DNA of 64,000 nucleotides, taken from positions 2,497,501-2,561,500 of the forward strand of contig NC_065542.1 of assembly GCF_932294415.1 (NCBI RefSeq). The letters are read 5' to 3'. The position numbers and the translations under genes are program-made. The notes under the pieces were generated by a model that was not told the origin of the DNA, searched no databases, and worked only from the letters and a program-made list of their open reading frames with translations. Positions 22,966 through 35,097 of the stretch are shown in pieces (the first letter of the stretch is position 1; each line of letters begins with the position of its first letter). The stretch is from Quercus robur (Eukaryota; Streptophyta; Magnoliopsida; Fagales; Fagaceae).

Positions 22966-24751
22966 TGAGGACATGCACAACTATTGCAAATGTAAAGGAG
23001 TAATTGGACAAAATTAAAATTTTTAAACCTAAATGATATTTTTTTTAATTAAAAACTAAAATGAAAATGAATCCAATCTGCCTCTGAGATTGGAGTTAAT
23101 ATCATAAGCTATCATGATTTTTTTAAAATATTCAATTTGCTCAAGCACATAAGACAATTTACACTTTTTTTTAAAGGGTAAAAGTGTGGTTGATTGGATT
23201 GAAAGAATGGCATGAAATTGTGAACATACACGAATAGGAGAAATAACAAATTCCAATTGAGCATAAAATATAATATAAAGTACACAGTTTAATTTAAAAA
23301 AATAAGTCTATGAATTAGGATCAACTTATATTATAATAATAATTCACTATTTTCATTATCATTTAATGTGAAATTTTATTCATTCGTATCTACTCAACAT
23401 ATTATATACATAAAATAGTGTTTGAATAATCCATAATAGAAAAATAACAATTAATTTTTTAAAAATAAATAATAATTAGAAATGAAGAAGGAAGTTTATT
23501 GAAAATATAAAAAAGAGAATTTCTAAAATCTCTTTTTTAGAAATTTTCTAATGGCAAATAAATTTTCTAATGGCTTTATGTAAGCTTTGTACTCTTTAAA
23601 GAGTTTTGATAGTATCGCAAAATCTAATGATAATTTTTATTTTTTACCATAAATTTTAGCTAAATAAAAAAGTTTTTTTTTCCTTCTTCAATTCTCATAT
23701 GCAGTACGCCCACCACATTTGAGTAATTTTTTGAAATACATGTGGGTGAAAAAGTGTGTAAAAATATGTATAATGTTATTAAAAACTGAAAATGGATATT
23801 TGAAATGTCCTACCAAACAGCCCTTAAACTGATTACCATGAAACTACTCTGTCTCTAAAAAAAAAAAAAGTAATGGGAAAAGGCAACTGAGACTGGGAAA
23901 AGGCATTTGACTGAAAACAGGGATGTGAAATTGTGAACACAAACACACGGAGAAAGAAAGAACAGAGTACAATCCTTTATTAAACAGCCTATAAATATCA
24001 ATTGGATCCGGCTTTGTTTCAAGTGGGTTTCGAGCATTACGAACAATCACTACTACTCTACTCTAATTTCAATTTCCAAATCTGTAAGTTGTCGTTTTTC
24101 ACACTTATTCATCCCTTTTATTTCTTCCCTTTCATTTTTTTTTTCTTGAAATGAAAAATCCATATCAAATTGTTTTCTTCTTCCTAATTGCCGTGAAGCA
24201 AGAGTTTCAACTTTTGTTTGTTTCAAGGTTTGAACCTCGAGTTGGTTTTCTCATTACCAATGAAATGAATGAATAAAGCTCCAAACAAAAGTTTGCTTTC
24301 TAAGATTAGAGTTTTTATAAGAGTGCTTAAATTCCGTAGTCTTTTTAAAAAAAGAAGAAAATCTATTAAATTATCTTTGTCTTATTTCCTATAGTTAAAT
24401 AATTTTCAGTCGTCCCTTCTTTGGAAAAACAGAAACAAAACAAAACAACAACAAAACAAAAAAAAAAAACAAAAAAACAAAAAAAAAGAAAAAGAAAAAG
24501 AAAAAAGAAGCACGAAACAGGAGTCGTTGGAGATCATCACTGCTGTAATTCCTTCTCACAAATGGGTAAGTTCTCACTTTTAAGTTTTAACACACAAACA
24601 CAATCATCTCTATTTATTATTACCGTTTCACTCCCTGCCTGAAACTAAAATCCCACTTCACATCGTTTTCTTCTTCCTTAATTTAATTATTTTATTTTCT
24701 TTATTTTTTATTGGTGGTACTTTTTTTATATCTAAATTTCCAACAGCTTCA
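22966..24751 (+). promoter_or_regulatory. TNL unit 2 upstream region and 5' leader intron
   Basis: Matches 7,100-7,260 and 10,420-12,202 upstream of unit 1 once insertions are removed. The foldback MITE, the Harbinger-type elements and their flanks are present only in unit 1. The leader-intron splice sites are kept (donor about 24,569, acceptor CCAACAG at about 24,740-24,746). A short insertion at about 23,720-23,825 is unique to this unit. Confidence 0.55.
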
Positions 24752-25878
24752 ATGAAGTGTAAAAGAGAGTCTTCGCTGTCACCATCTTCTTCTTCAACAC
24801 GTCAATGGAAATATGATGTATTTCTTAGTTTCAGGGGTGAGGATACCCGTAATAATTTTACTGACCATCTATATGTTGCTCTGCAACGAAAGGACATTTT
24901 AATATTTAGGGATGAAGAAGAACTTGAGAAAGGAAAATCTATTTCTGAGCTCTTCAAAACAATAGAAGAATCACAGTTTGCTATAATCATTCTCTCAAAA
25001 AATTATGCATCTTCTACATGGTGCTTGGATGAGCTTGCCAAGATTGTCAAATGCAGGGAAGAAATGGGACTGATAGTTTTGCCAATTTTTTATGATGTTG
25101 ACCCGACTGATGTACGGAAACAAACATGAACTTTTAAACAAGCCTTTACTGATCACCAGAAACGCTTTAAAGATAACATAGAGAAGGTGGAAACATGGAG
25201 AGCTACTTTAAGAGAAGTGGCTGATATCTCTGGTTGGCATCTACAAAATAGGTAATTTCCATGAATTCTGAATGATAAGCTTCTTTCATATACCATGAAT
25301 CTTATAATTATCTATGAGAATATAACATAACATGCATGTATTGAACTACATCATGGTATGCTAGTTAAAATGCCTAATTCATCTTTTCCATTTTTTATTT
25401 TTTATTTTTTTAACTTTACTTTTGTTATTGTTTTCTCTCTCTCTTTTTTCAAGAAAAAAAATCAAAAATTGGAGAATTGAATATAGTTGGAATTGTGTGG
25501 GGTTGTTTCGTCAAGCTAGTCCTTAAATTGCTCACAAGTCCCACGTGAGTGAAAAATCTCTAATATTTATATGGAACACTTGGTGTTTTACGGATTTAAA
25601 TGTAGTAATTGAAGCTTCGTATACTAAATTGTGAAAGGGCCAAACCCAAAGGTAAATTGTAATTTTTCAGTTCCTTTGGTAGGAGAAGTTTACTCACAGG
25701 CTTCTTTAGTCAAAGTCTACCTATAAAAATGGTTGAAAGACTACACATTATGATGACTAAAAAAATTAAATTCTACTATGAAGAGGTAATCAACTATTAA
25801 GTCACTCCTTTCAAAAAAAAAAAATTATTATTAAGTCACATGATGCTTTAATATTATGGACAAACATTCACCAATTAC

Positions 25879-26857
25879 CATGGTTTTAAAAACTAGACCG
25901 GACCGGCCAGTCTGACCGGTTCAATCAAGAACCGGCCACTAATCTGGTCCAGTTATAATTAAAAACTAAAAAATAGCTAAAAATCAAGAATACTAAAAAA
26001 CCGGCCGATTTCACCGTATTTTACCTTTTTCCCAACCTAAAAACTCATATCCTCTCTTTTTCTTTCCCTCACAACCCATTCTCAACCTCCATTGAATTTT
26101 TTTTTCTCTCACACTTTCTCGTCTTCTCTATTCGGCTTTGGAATTTGGTGGTCGGTGCCTCTGCCTTAGCCTCCTTTTTCTCTTGACCTTATGGTATTTT
26201 GAGTAGATGAACGAGCTTTAAAGGACAAGAACTGAAGAACACTTAATCTTTTCTCATCTTCAGTTCTTGTAAAAGAAATGAAATTTGGGGAAGAAGCAAC
26301 GCTGATCTGTTGTAAAAGAAATGATATTTTGGGAACATGCTAGCTATGGAGTGAGGTTGAACTTTGCTTGGCAGAGAGAGAGGTAGAGGAAGATGTGTAA
26401 AATGAGGAGAAGAAATGAAGAGTGAAGAATTAGATTCGAATTTTGTGTAGAAGCAAATTTTGAATTGAGGTGGTATTCCATATTCCAAAGAGCAAAAGGA
26501 GAAGAAAGTGGGGGTAGGTGGAGAAAATTCAATGAGCAAAAAGAGAAGAAAGTGGGGGTAAGGTGGAGAAAATTTAATGTCAACGGTGGTAGGTGGGATA
26601 GTAGGGAAGTTATTTAGTTATTTATATTTTTCATTATAAGTTTGTTTTTAATGATTGTGATTAAACTTTTATGATATAAATTTTTTAAAGTAAATATTAT
26701 CAGTTACTATAAAATTATTATATAATTTATTTATTATTTTTCTAATTATAAATTATGACATCACTGGTTCGACCATCGATCTGACTTCGATCAAACCAAA
26801 AAACCAGTAATCAATCCCTTTTACAATTCTTTGTCCACACCGGTTTTTAAAACCTTG
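25879..26857. mobile_element. hAT-like non-autonomous element 1 in TNL intron 1
   Basis: Begins CATGGTTTTAAAAACTAGAC and ends with the inverse of CAAGGTTTTAAAAACCGG. CCAATTAC flanks both sides (25,871-25,878 and 26,858-26,865), an exact eight-base duplication. The other TNL copy shows the empty site CCAATTAC once at 13,455-13,462. ACCGGACCGG-type subterminal repeats are present at the left end. 979 bases, no transposase. Confidence 0.85.
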
Positions 26858-27588
26858 CCAATTACTCTAGCCATGCCCCTTAAGAATTTAAGTCAATTGA
26901 AGACTTGAAAGTCCAATTTTAGAGAAAATTATAACACTTTTAATAATTCAATGTGACGCTTTAACAACCCAAAATTACCTTTTGCCAAATTATAGATTGG
27001 ATTAAGTTTACCGCATGCAAGTCCTTTTTAAAAGGAATTTGTTTTGGTCCAATCATTGTTTTTGGTTAAATTGGTTAAATAAAATCCTTAATGCGCATTT
27101 TAACCCTTTTATTCATAAATCAACTGTTTTAAAAAATAAAAAAATATGTAATTTTGAAGAAGTTGAGCATTAGTATTTTATAATGATATTAGTGCCTAAA
27201 TACAAATTCAAAGAACACCTCTTCTTAAGCGAAGCGAAAAGAAAAAGAAAAAGAAAAAAAATACACCATTATTTGAGTCTCCGTTCAAGAGGTAAAAACT
27301 TGTGCTTGTGCTAGCACTAAGGCTTAACCTTTTATTATTTGTAGTCTAGCAATCTTAAAATTTAATGCGTCCGTTTCAACAAAATATAACGATAACTATA
27401 GCTATTAATATATTATACAATTCTATATGAGTAATTCTATCCACGAGCTGATGAATTCATAAATACATGCTTGTGCGAGGTGTATTCTTGCCTAGTATTT
27501 CTCTTCATCCTCTGCGGTTTTATAATTGGTTTGGACCATCATGTGATTATTTTCTATCTTGTTAACAGGCATGAGTCAAAATTGATCC

Positions 27589-28756
27589 CATGGTTTTGAA
27601 ATACGGACCGGACCGTACGGTCCGACCCGGTTAACCGGGAACTGTCCTTGAAACGGCTCTTTTAACCCCAAAACTTGCTATACACAAAAAGCACAGTGAA
27701 CCGTTTGAACTGCAGTTAAACAACTCGGGTTGGAGAACTGTGGCCGGGTCTCACGGGTTAGGCCGAAATTGGAGAAAAGAAGAAAAAGAAGAAGCGTTGT
27801 GCCATTTTCTCTGTTGAACTTTGTCTTTTTATCTCTCATCCTCACCACAAATCCGAAAATGCATTCCCAAAACACACTAAGTCCACAAAATAAAAAAGAA
27901 ATGAAAAGCACAAACCTTATTTTTACCCCTTCTGCATTTTCCAATTTTTCCTTTCTTCTCCATTCTTCTGCGTTTATTCTTCTTTTGCTTCTTTGGCGTT
28001 TCCTTTCTTCTTCTGTTGCTGGTGCCCAAAACCAAAAGAAATCAAAAGTCTAAGATTTTTTCTTTTCCAATAAAGCTATCTACTAATATGGCAGACACTA
28101 CCCCTTCCCCATGAAAAAGCTGGACATGTGGCCATGCTTCAACCATTCATTTGCTTTTAATTTTTTTTAAACTTTTATAGGACATTTAATCAAAACTTTA
28201 AATGCATTTTTTATAGGACATTTAAATATTTAATTGCATTATTTATTAGTACTACAAACCCACATATTCGTATTAAATTCATGTACTGCTCTTCTCAACA
28301 TCCATTCATGTACTCTTATTGTAAATTAGGATTTATATTATAGATTAAATCTGTATAATATTACATAAATTTATAAAAAAAATGTACAATATTTTACATA
28401 TTTGCATAAAAATATATAAAGTTGTAGACATTCATTTTGTTTATAATATAAATTTATTTTATACTGATAGTATAATGTAAATTAATAAATTTTTTATTAT
28501 TTTTAACAATTAATAATAATATTCCATTGATTTTTGAAACATCATAATGAAAGTTATGATATAAAAAATACATTTGAATGATGGTCTTTATATTTATTTG
28601 AATTATTTTAGTTTGTTTTTCTATTTATACTAATTTATTATATTTATCTATATTTTAAATAACTATTAAATTAATTATGACATCATCATGTTTTGACATC
28701 GAAAACCTTGAACCTCTTCCTTCTCCGATTCTTTGAATAGTCTAGGTTTCAAAATC
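27589..28756. mobile_element. hAT-like non-autonomous element 2 in TNL intron 1
   Basis: Starts CATGGTTTTGAAATACGGAC and ends GGTTTCAAAATC, imperfectly inverted. ATTGATCC flanks both sides (27,581-27,588 and 28,757-28,764). The empty site ATTGATCC occurs once in the other copy at about 14,436-14,443. GGACCGGACCGTACGG near the left links it to element 1. It splits the duplicated intron/exon border described for unit 1. Open frames inside are of no recognised kind. Confidence 0.8.
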
Positions 28757-29929
28757 ATTGATCCAAGCCATTGTGAAAAAGATGATTTTATAATTTGTTT
28801 GGACCATCATGTAAATGTCTTCTATCATCTTTGCAGGCATGAGGCAGAATTTATCCAAGATATTGTGAAAGAGATGATGGAGAAATTGAGTTCAAAATCC
28901 TCAAGCATTACCAAAAATTTCGCAAGAATGGAATCTACTATTGCAAAAATGATCCCTTTGTATTTAGGTTTTGAGAATAATGTTTACATGATAGGGATTC
29001 ATGGTATGGGGGGTCTGGGAAAGACAACTCTTGCTAGAATTCTTTATGATGAGTTTCATATTCATTTTGAAGGTTCTAGCTTTATTGCTAATATTAGGGA
29101 AGATTCACAAAAACACGGTTTGCCACGATTACAAAAGCAGCTTCTTGTTGACATTTTGAAGGACAAAGAAATAAATATACAGAATGTTTATGAAGGAGTT
29201 GACATGATTAAGAAAAGGCTATGCCATAAAAAAGTTCTACTTGTTATAGATGATGTCAACTATTTGGACCAATTAGAAAAATTGGTTGGAGAGAAAAACT
29301 GGTTTGGATTGGGGAGTTGGATCATCATAACAACTAGAGATGAACGTGTGTTGATCCAACATGGAGTGCTTAGAAGATATAAGCCTGAGGTATTAAATAA
29401 TGATGATGCTTTAAAACTTTTTTGTTTGAAAGCCTTCAAAATGGAGCAACCCAAAGAAGGTTATATGCAGCTCTCCCAAAAAGTTGTAGAATATGCTAAT
29501 GGCCTTCCACTAGCTCTTGTTACTTTGGGTTCCTTTTTGGTTGAAAGAACAATTGATGAATGGCAAAGTACATTGAATAATTTTAAAGAAACTAAAGGAG
29601 AGATCTATGATATACTTAAAATAAGTTACGATGGACTAGAGGAAATGTGGAAGGAGATATTTTTAGATATTACATGTTTCTTTAGAGGGTATACGAAAGA
29701 TGAAGTACTAGAGATGTTAAAAAATCGAGGTTTTGATGCAAAAATTGGTTTAAGTGTTCTTGTGGAAAAATCTCTCATAACCATGGATGACAATGAACAT
29801 TTAGGGATGCATGATCTACTACAAGAAATGGGTCAAAAAATTGTTCGTCTAAAATCCGGTGGAAATCTTGGAAAGCAGAGCAGGTTGTGGCTCAGTGAGG
29901 ACTTGCTTTGTGTATTGAAGAACAATATG

Positions 29930-31138
29930 GTAAGAACAACGACAAAACTATAGTTTTATCTCAGCAAATTAGTGACATAATTTTGTTCAATAAATTATTA
30001 TTATTATTATTTTTTTAAATCCAATTGGTAAGCGATTACCTAAGTTTTAAGTAACAAAATAAAAAGTGAAACATTCATTTACCATGCTAATATTTTGTCA
30101 ATGACGATTTTTTGAGATTTTGAAAAAATAAAAAATTTTGTTTGTAAATTTTTATAAATTTGAATTCATCTTTCTTGTTGTAATCAATTAATCATCCACC
30201 TCTTGGTTACTACCTAGAACATAAGGCTATCTTAACATTTTTTTTTTATATAAAAAATTCATTTTGTAGATTTTCTTTTCTTTTTTCTTTTTCCCTCACT
30301 TTAAAAGTAATGTTGTAATTTCCTATTTTTCACCCTCTTGGTTTTGAATATCTAAACGGTAGAAGTGCACCTTTCTAGTTTTAAACTTTTAATGAATGAG
30401 TTTTAAACAGATTAAAAAGAAAAAAAATACTTTAAAATATGATGTTGTACTTTGATCTATTAGTTATAAATAGGATTTAATATGTATTACAATTTACTAT
30501 TAACATATGATTTTTAACTATGATCTATTAGTTACTAATTAGTTACTATTAGTATCTGTTTTGGTTAGGTTTTTGAAAATTTTAGAAGTTGTGTTTTGAA
30601 AATTGTGCTTTTTAGAATAAAATTAAGTGTTCGGTAAAATATGTGGAAAGTATTGTTGATATGAAATATTTGCAGTGTGAAAACGCAATCTTCTGGCAGT
30701 TTTTATGATCTGCAATTTGAAAACACACCTTTTCCCCTGTTATAAAAATGTAATTTTATTAAAAATGCAAAGCCGAACGGCAATCTTTTTGCATTTTCAT
30801 TTAAATTGCTCTCGCCATTCCAAATGGTAATATGTAGTCAGTTTTACTATTTTCTATTATGTTGGGCCACCATTTGGGGAGGGCAGGGGAGGGGAATGCA
30901 AAAATTAAATTATTTTTTGTTCAGGTTAACCGAGGAAATTTCCCCATCCATATCCTTCTTGAGTCTACTAATTGGTATTTTAAGACTTAAAAGGTGGTTA
31001 TATATATGGAAAACTCAGGGAATCAAAATTTTTTTTTTTAATCTCCTTTAAGGCTTTAACACTGTAAAACTTTAGTAATTCTATTATTCTTATCATTTGC
31101 CTGTGCAACTCACCAAGTCTTTGTTTTCAAAATATAAG
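29930..31138. other. TNL unit 2 intron 2
   Basis: Bounded by ATG|GTAAGA and ATATAAG|GCAACA. AT-rich. A segment at about 30,555-30,800 (TTTTGGTTAGGTTTTTGAAA ... GCAAAGCCGAACGGCA) looks like another small MITE, but its ends are not certain. Confidence 0.45.
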
Positions 31139-33548
31139 GCAACAAACGCAATTCAAGCCATAGTCGTCAACTGCAAAGAAGAGGATTGCAGTTATGGAGA
31201 ATTTTCTGAAGTTTTTTCAAAGATGTCTAATCTTAGATTGTTAAGTATTTGTCACTTGCACTCCAAGAATACTCTCAATCGTGATCCCAATGAGCTAAGA
31301 TATCTTGAACGGGAGTGTTATTCTTTAAAATGTTTGCCATCCGGTTTGCCACCAAAGGAGCTTGTTCAACTTGACTTGAAGTATAGCAGAATCAAATATC
31401 TTTGGGAAGGAGTAAAGGTAATTTTGTTCTTTTAACTGCCTTTCTATTTAGAGTATTTGTTATTTCTCTTTTCTTTAAGTGTAGCTACAATACACTTCTG
31501 GTTTATTTCAGTTTCCTCCTTCCATCAATGAACTTGTTTTTTCTTTTTGAAGCAGAAAGTTGTTTATATTTATATAATTTTTACTTATTAAACTAAATTA
31601 TATGTTTAACAGGGGCTTTTTTTTTTCCTATTTGTTTGTAACAGATTTTAGGCAAGTTAAAGTACATCAATATTTCCTCTTCCAACCTTATTAGGACACC
31701 TGACCTTTCAGGGATTCCGAGTCTTGAGAAAGTTTGGTTGAGACCCACTCAGCAGGCTTAGCCATTTAGAACTGTCGTTCTGCAGATCTCTTGCCAATCT
31801 TCCCAGCATATCTGCTAAAATAGAGTCCCTTACGGTTCTTAATCTTAATGGTTGCTCGAATTTGAGGATGATTCCCGAATTTAAGGGAATTATGAAAAGC
31901 CTATCAGAACTTCGTATAAGTTGTACTGCTATTGAGGAACTACCACCCACATCAATGAAGTGTTTGTCCTCCTTAAAATATTTAACACTAAGTGGAATCA
32001 ATTTTGTCACCCTGCCTGTAAGCATCAGTCAACTTTCCAACCTTGAAGCTCTTGATTTTTCACACTGTTTGAAGCTTCGATCAGTGCCAGAGCTTGCAGC
32101 AAGTGTGAGATATATAAAAGCTGAAGGATGTACTTCCCTAGAACCATCACCAGCACTGCTTTGACAGAGCAGTTTGTCACGACCTCCTTCCCAGTCTTAT
32201 GATGAGAGCAGCGGCGGAGTGGCATTTACAATACAGAACCGTTACCTACAGGTACTCTCTCCCTCTTTGCTAAATGGAGTATCACAAACATAAATTTTTT
32301 TTTTTTTTTTTTTAATACAGAGACTCCTTTGTCGTAAAACTGGATATGAAACTTCCCCCAAAAGGAAAGAGGATGGATCTAAAACTGAATTTCAGATAAG
32401 TATTCCTGGATTTCGAATTCTGGGGTGGTTAAGTCATCAAAGGTTGGGGAACTCCATGAGCATAAAGCTGTCTCCAAATTGGTGTAATAGTAGGTGGATG
32501 GGATTCGCACTCTGTGCTCTTATCGAAGCACGTAAGGATTGTTGTTTTGGTGAGCTTGATATTAAAGTTCGTGACAGAGCTCTTGGTGATATGCATCACA
32601 GTCAATATGCCTCTAAAACTTTCTTTGCAAAATTACATCTTACGGACCACATTTGGATATTGTATTTGTCTCGTGATGATTGGTTTGCCATTGTTGGGAA
32701 TGATGAATGCAGTCAGATTGAGGTTGTATTTTTTGAGTACCATAGCTCATTTGAGAAAGTGCAGAAATGTGGGTTCAGTTTGGTATATGAGCAGGACAAG
32801 GAAGAGTCAAACCAAGCAATTGCACAATGCAGCTGTAGCCGTGTCATTACTTATGAAGGTTGGGATGGTGTCCATCATGGATTTGACAATTCAACAAGTA
32901 GCTGCGATGACTATAGCGATATTGAACCTAAGGAAAGTGATCTCTTTTCATACAATGGTAATGACCCGCTCCAATATCTTTCCTATTATAAGTGTAATCC
33001 TATTTGATTTTATTTTACTTGTTGTACAGCTATTAGTATAGAACAGCCCCAACCCCCCCCCCCCCCCTTTCTTTCTTTTTTTTTCTTTCTTCTTTCAGCG
33101 GACCGCAAGCAATCCCAATCACCCTATATTTTCTAAGCCTCTACATCATCATCACTTTCAGGAAGCTTAATAACTAGTATAGAACCTTAGGCAAGTTAAG
33201 AATATGATCTAATAGGAAATACATTCTAAAGCTTTACTCGTTATACTGCTCCAAGACCAAGAATTTTGGTAATGTAAATGGTTCAATCCTAATTTGGCAT
33301 GTAACTATCAGAGTATCATGCCATTTTGCATATTCATTTTCTACTGGCAAATGCAAGACAATTTTTCCCGATAACTTCTTGAAACTTGAAAAATAAGGAC
33401 TAAATAGTATTTCCTTCCCTACCATGTGTATACTTGATAATCAATGGTGTCATGCCCTATAAAATAGATAACAAGAAACTCCAATGACACTAGTTTGTAA
33501 TGAGTGAATTATTATTATTTTTTTAATTATAGTGCCCTTCTAACTCAG

Positions 33549-33871
33549 ATGTTGACAAATATGGAATTGGTGGTGATGATGTATATGCAGTTGGTGGTGG
33601 TGATGATGATGATGGTGATGTATATGTAGATGATGATGATGATGATGCTTCATACGCAGATGATGATGCTCCATATGCAGATGATGATGTATGTGTAGAT
33701 GATGATGATGATGATGATGATGATGGTGCATATGCAAATGATGATGATGGTGATGTATATGTAGATGATGATGATGATGATGCTGATGCTTCATATGCAG
33801 ATGATGATGTATTTGTAGATGATGATGATGATGATGATCAGATGATGCACATGCTGATGATGATCAGATGA
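33549..33871 (+). repeat. GAT array in the tail exon of TNL unit 2
   Basis: Starts with the same VDKYGIGGDDVYA as unit 1, then alternates Asp runs with VYV, ASYA, PYA, VCV, AYA. At 33,839 a CAG/ATG interruption, itself duplicated (GATCAGATGATGCACATGCT twice, 26 bases apart), throws the Asp frame off and the reading ends at TGA 33,869-33,871. Asp codons continue out of frame to about 33,945. Confidence 0.85.
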
Positions 33872-35097
33872 TGCACATGCTGATCATGATGTATATGTAG
33901 ATGATGATGATGATGATGCACATGCAGATGATGATGATGATGTTTGACATGACTACAGAAGATGACCCTCATGTCCTGTTTATACTTTGACTAGCTATTT
34001 ACCATAAGATGAATATCGATTGAGGCTTTAACAACTAGATGTGCACATGCAATTCAATGAGCCTGACCATGTTTTAAATTTGTATTTGGTTCAATTACAA
34101 TGATTTGGGAAGTTGTTCAAGTGGCATATCTAATCATCTTGTTTCAAAATGAAAATGGAGTTTAAAATTTATTTATTTTTAAAGGGGATCTAGCTCTTGA
34201 CAAATAAGGAGTTACATGGTTTTTGCAATAATATTTTTTTATTGGATGAATTTCAAGTGGGCTAGTGCTATTGGATAGCCTATGAGCAATACTTTCAGGT
34301 AACTTTATCACATTTCTACCTTCTATGTGTTTTTGAGATAATGTTTATGAAACAATATATTCCTTACAGTTCAAAAGGAGAAAATTTCAAACAAGTTGAG
34401 TTGTAAAGTAATTTTCTTTTTAGATTATAAAAGAGCCCTATATATTCAAGAGGAAATGTCCTGTTAGAGAGTGGAAGGTACTCTCACCAAAGTTATTCCA
34501 CAGAAAATGATCTCAAAACTCTCCTTCGCCCCTGACTCTGACCCTGAACTTGCAATTGACCCACCTGACATCGACGAATCTTCTGGATTTGGAATGGGGA
34601 TGAGAGCTAGAGACAAAGCCAAAGGTGGCGGGGTTAAGTTTAGAGTTAGGAATTAGAATAGATTTTTTTTTTTTTAATAGGTTTCGGATCTCCCAATCTA
34701 TGTATACTATCATGGGTCAGATTTGGATCTGCAATTTTTTTTTTTTTTTTTCATCTCTCTCAGATTAGTTTCTTTGGATTTGGGCAATATTTCAATAATG
34801 GGCTCCGTTCCTTTTTTTAGTTACGACTCTCTTTTTCTTTTTCTTTTTCTCTTTTTAAATTTGGGATTTATGAGGTACAAAATTTTGGTATGGGGCAACA
34901 AAATGTTAGCTTACTTCTAGGCCTGTCACATAGCGATTCCTCATTAATGGGCCCTAAGAAGTGTTTGGTTTACAGAATTTTTAGGGGGAGTTCAAAATTC
35001 TTTCTTTCCCCTTTTTTTTTTTCTAGAATCAAATTTGAAAGATTCTGGATCGAGAAATCAAGGTAACAATTTTGATTGCATCAAGGACAAAAATTGG
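33872..35097. other. TNL unit 2 3' flank
   Basis: Copy of 15,643-16,780 with few differences. No gene. Ends where the tandem block begins. Confidence 0.5.

Larger units (their letters stand above)
24752..33871 (+). pseudogene. TIR-NB-LRR resistance gene with C-JID and Asp-rich tail, disabled
   Basis: Exons: 24,752-25,251 (TIR), 28,837-29,929 (NB-ARC), 31,139-31,417 (first LRR part), 31,645-32,251 (LRRs), 32,321-32,957 (C-JID) and 33,549-33,871 (tail). NB-ARC motifs are intact: P-loop GMGGLGKTT (29,003-29,029), kinase-2 VLLVIDDV, RNBS-B GSWIIITTRDE, GLPLAL, CFFRGY and MHDLLQEMG. The C-JID begins IPGFRILGWLSHQ. Defects are TGA at 25,127-25,129 in the TIR (paralogue has GGA), a frame change with TAG at 31,759-31,761 plus missing LRRs, TGA at 32,162-32,164, and a shifted tail ending at 33,869-33,871. 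Intron 1 holds two hAT-like insertions. Intact members are intracellular receptors that form NAD+-cleaving complexes on effector recognition. The NB-ARC exon alone is clean, so a shorter product cannot be excluded. Confidence 0.85.

Noticed and set aside
27730-28053. 107-codon frame inside hAT-like element 2
   Set aside because: Lies wholly within a non-autonomous insertion, has a conflicting frame on the other strand and no hAT dimerisation or BED motif.
32514-33041. 175-codon frame overlapping the C-JID exon
   Set aside because: Another frame of the same exon; the C-JID frame matches the family.
33540-33794. Minus-strand His-rich open frame
   Set aside because: Shadow of the second GAT array, for the same reason.
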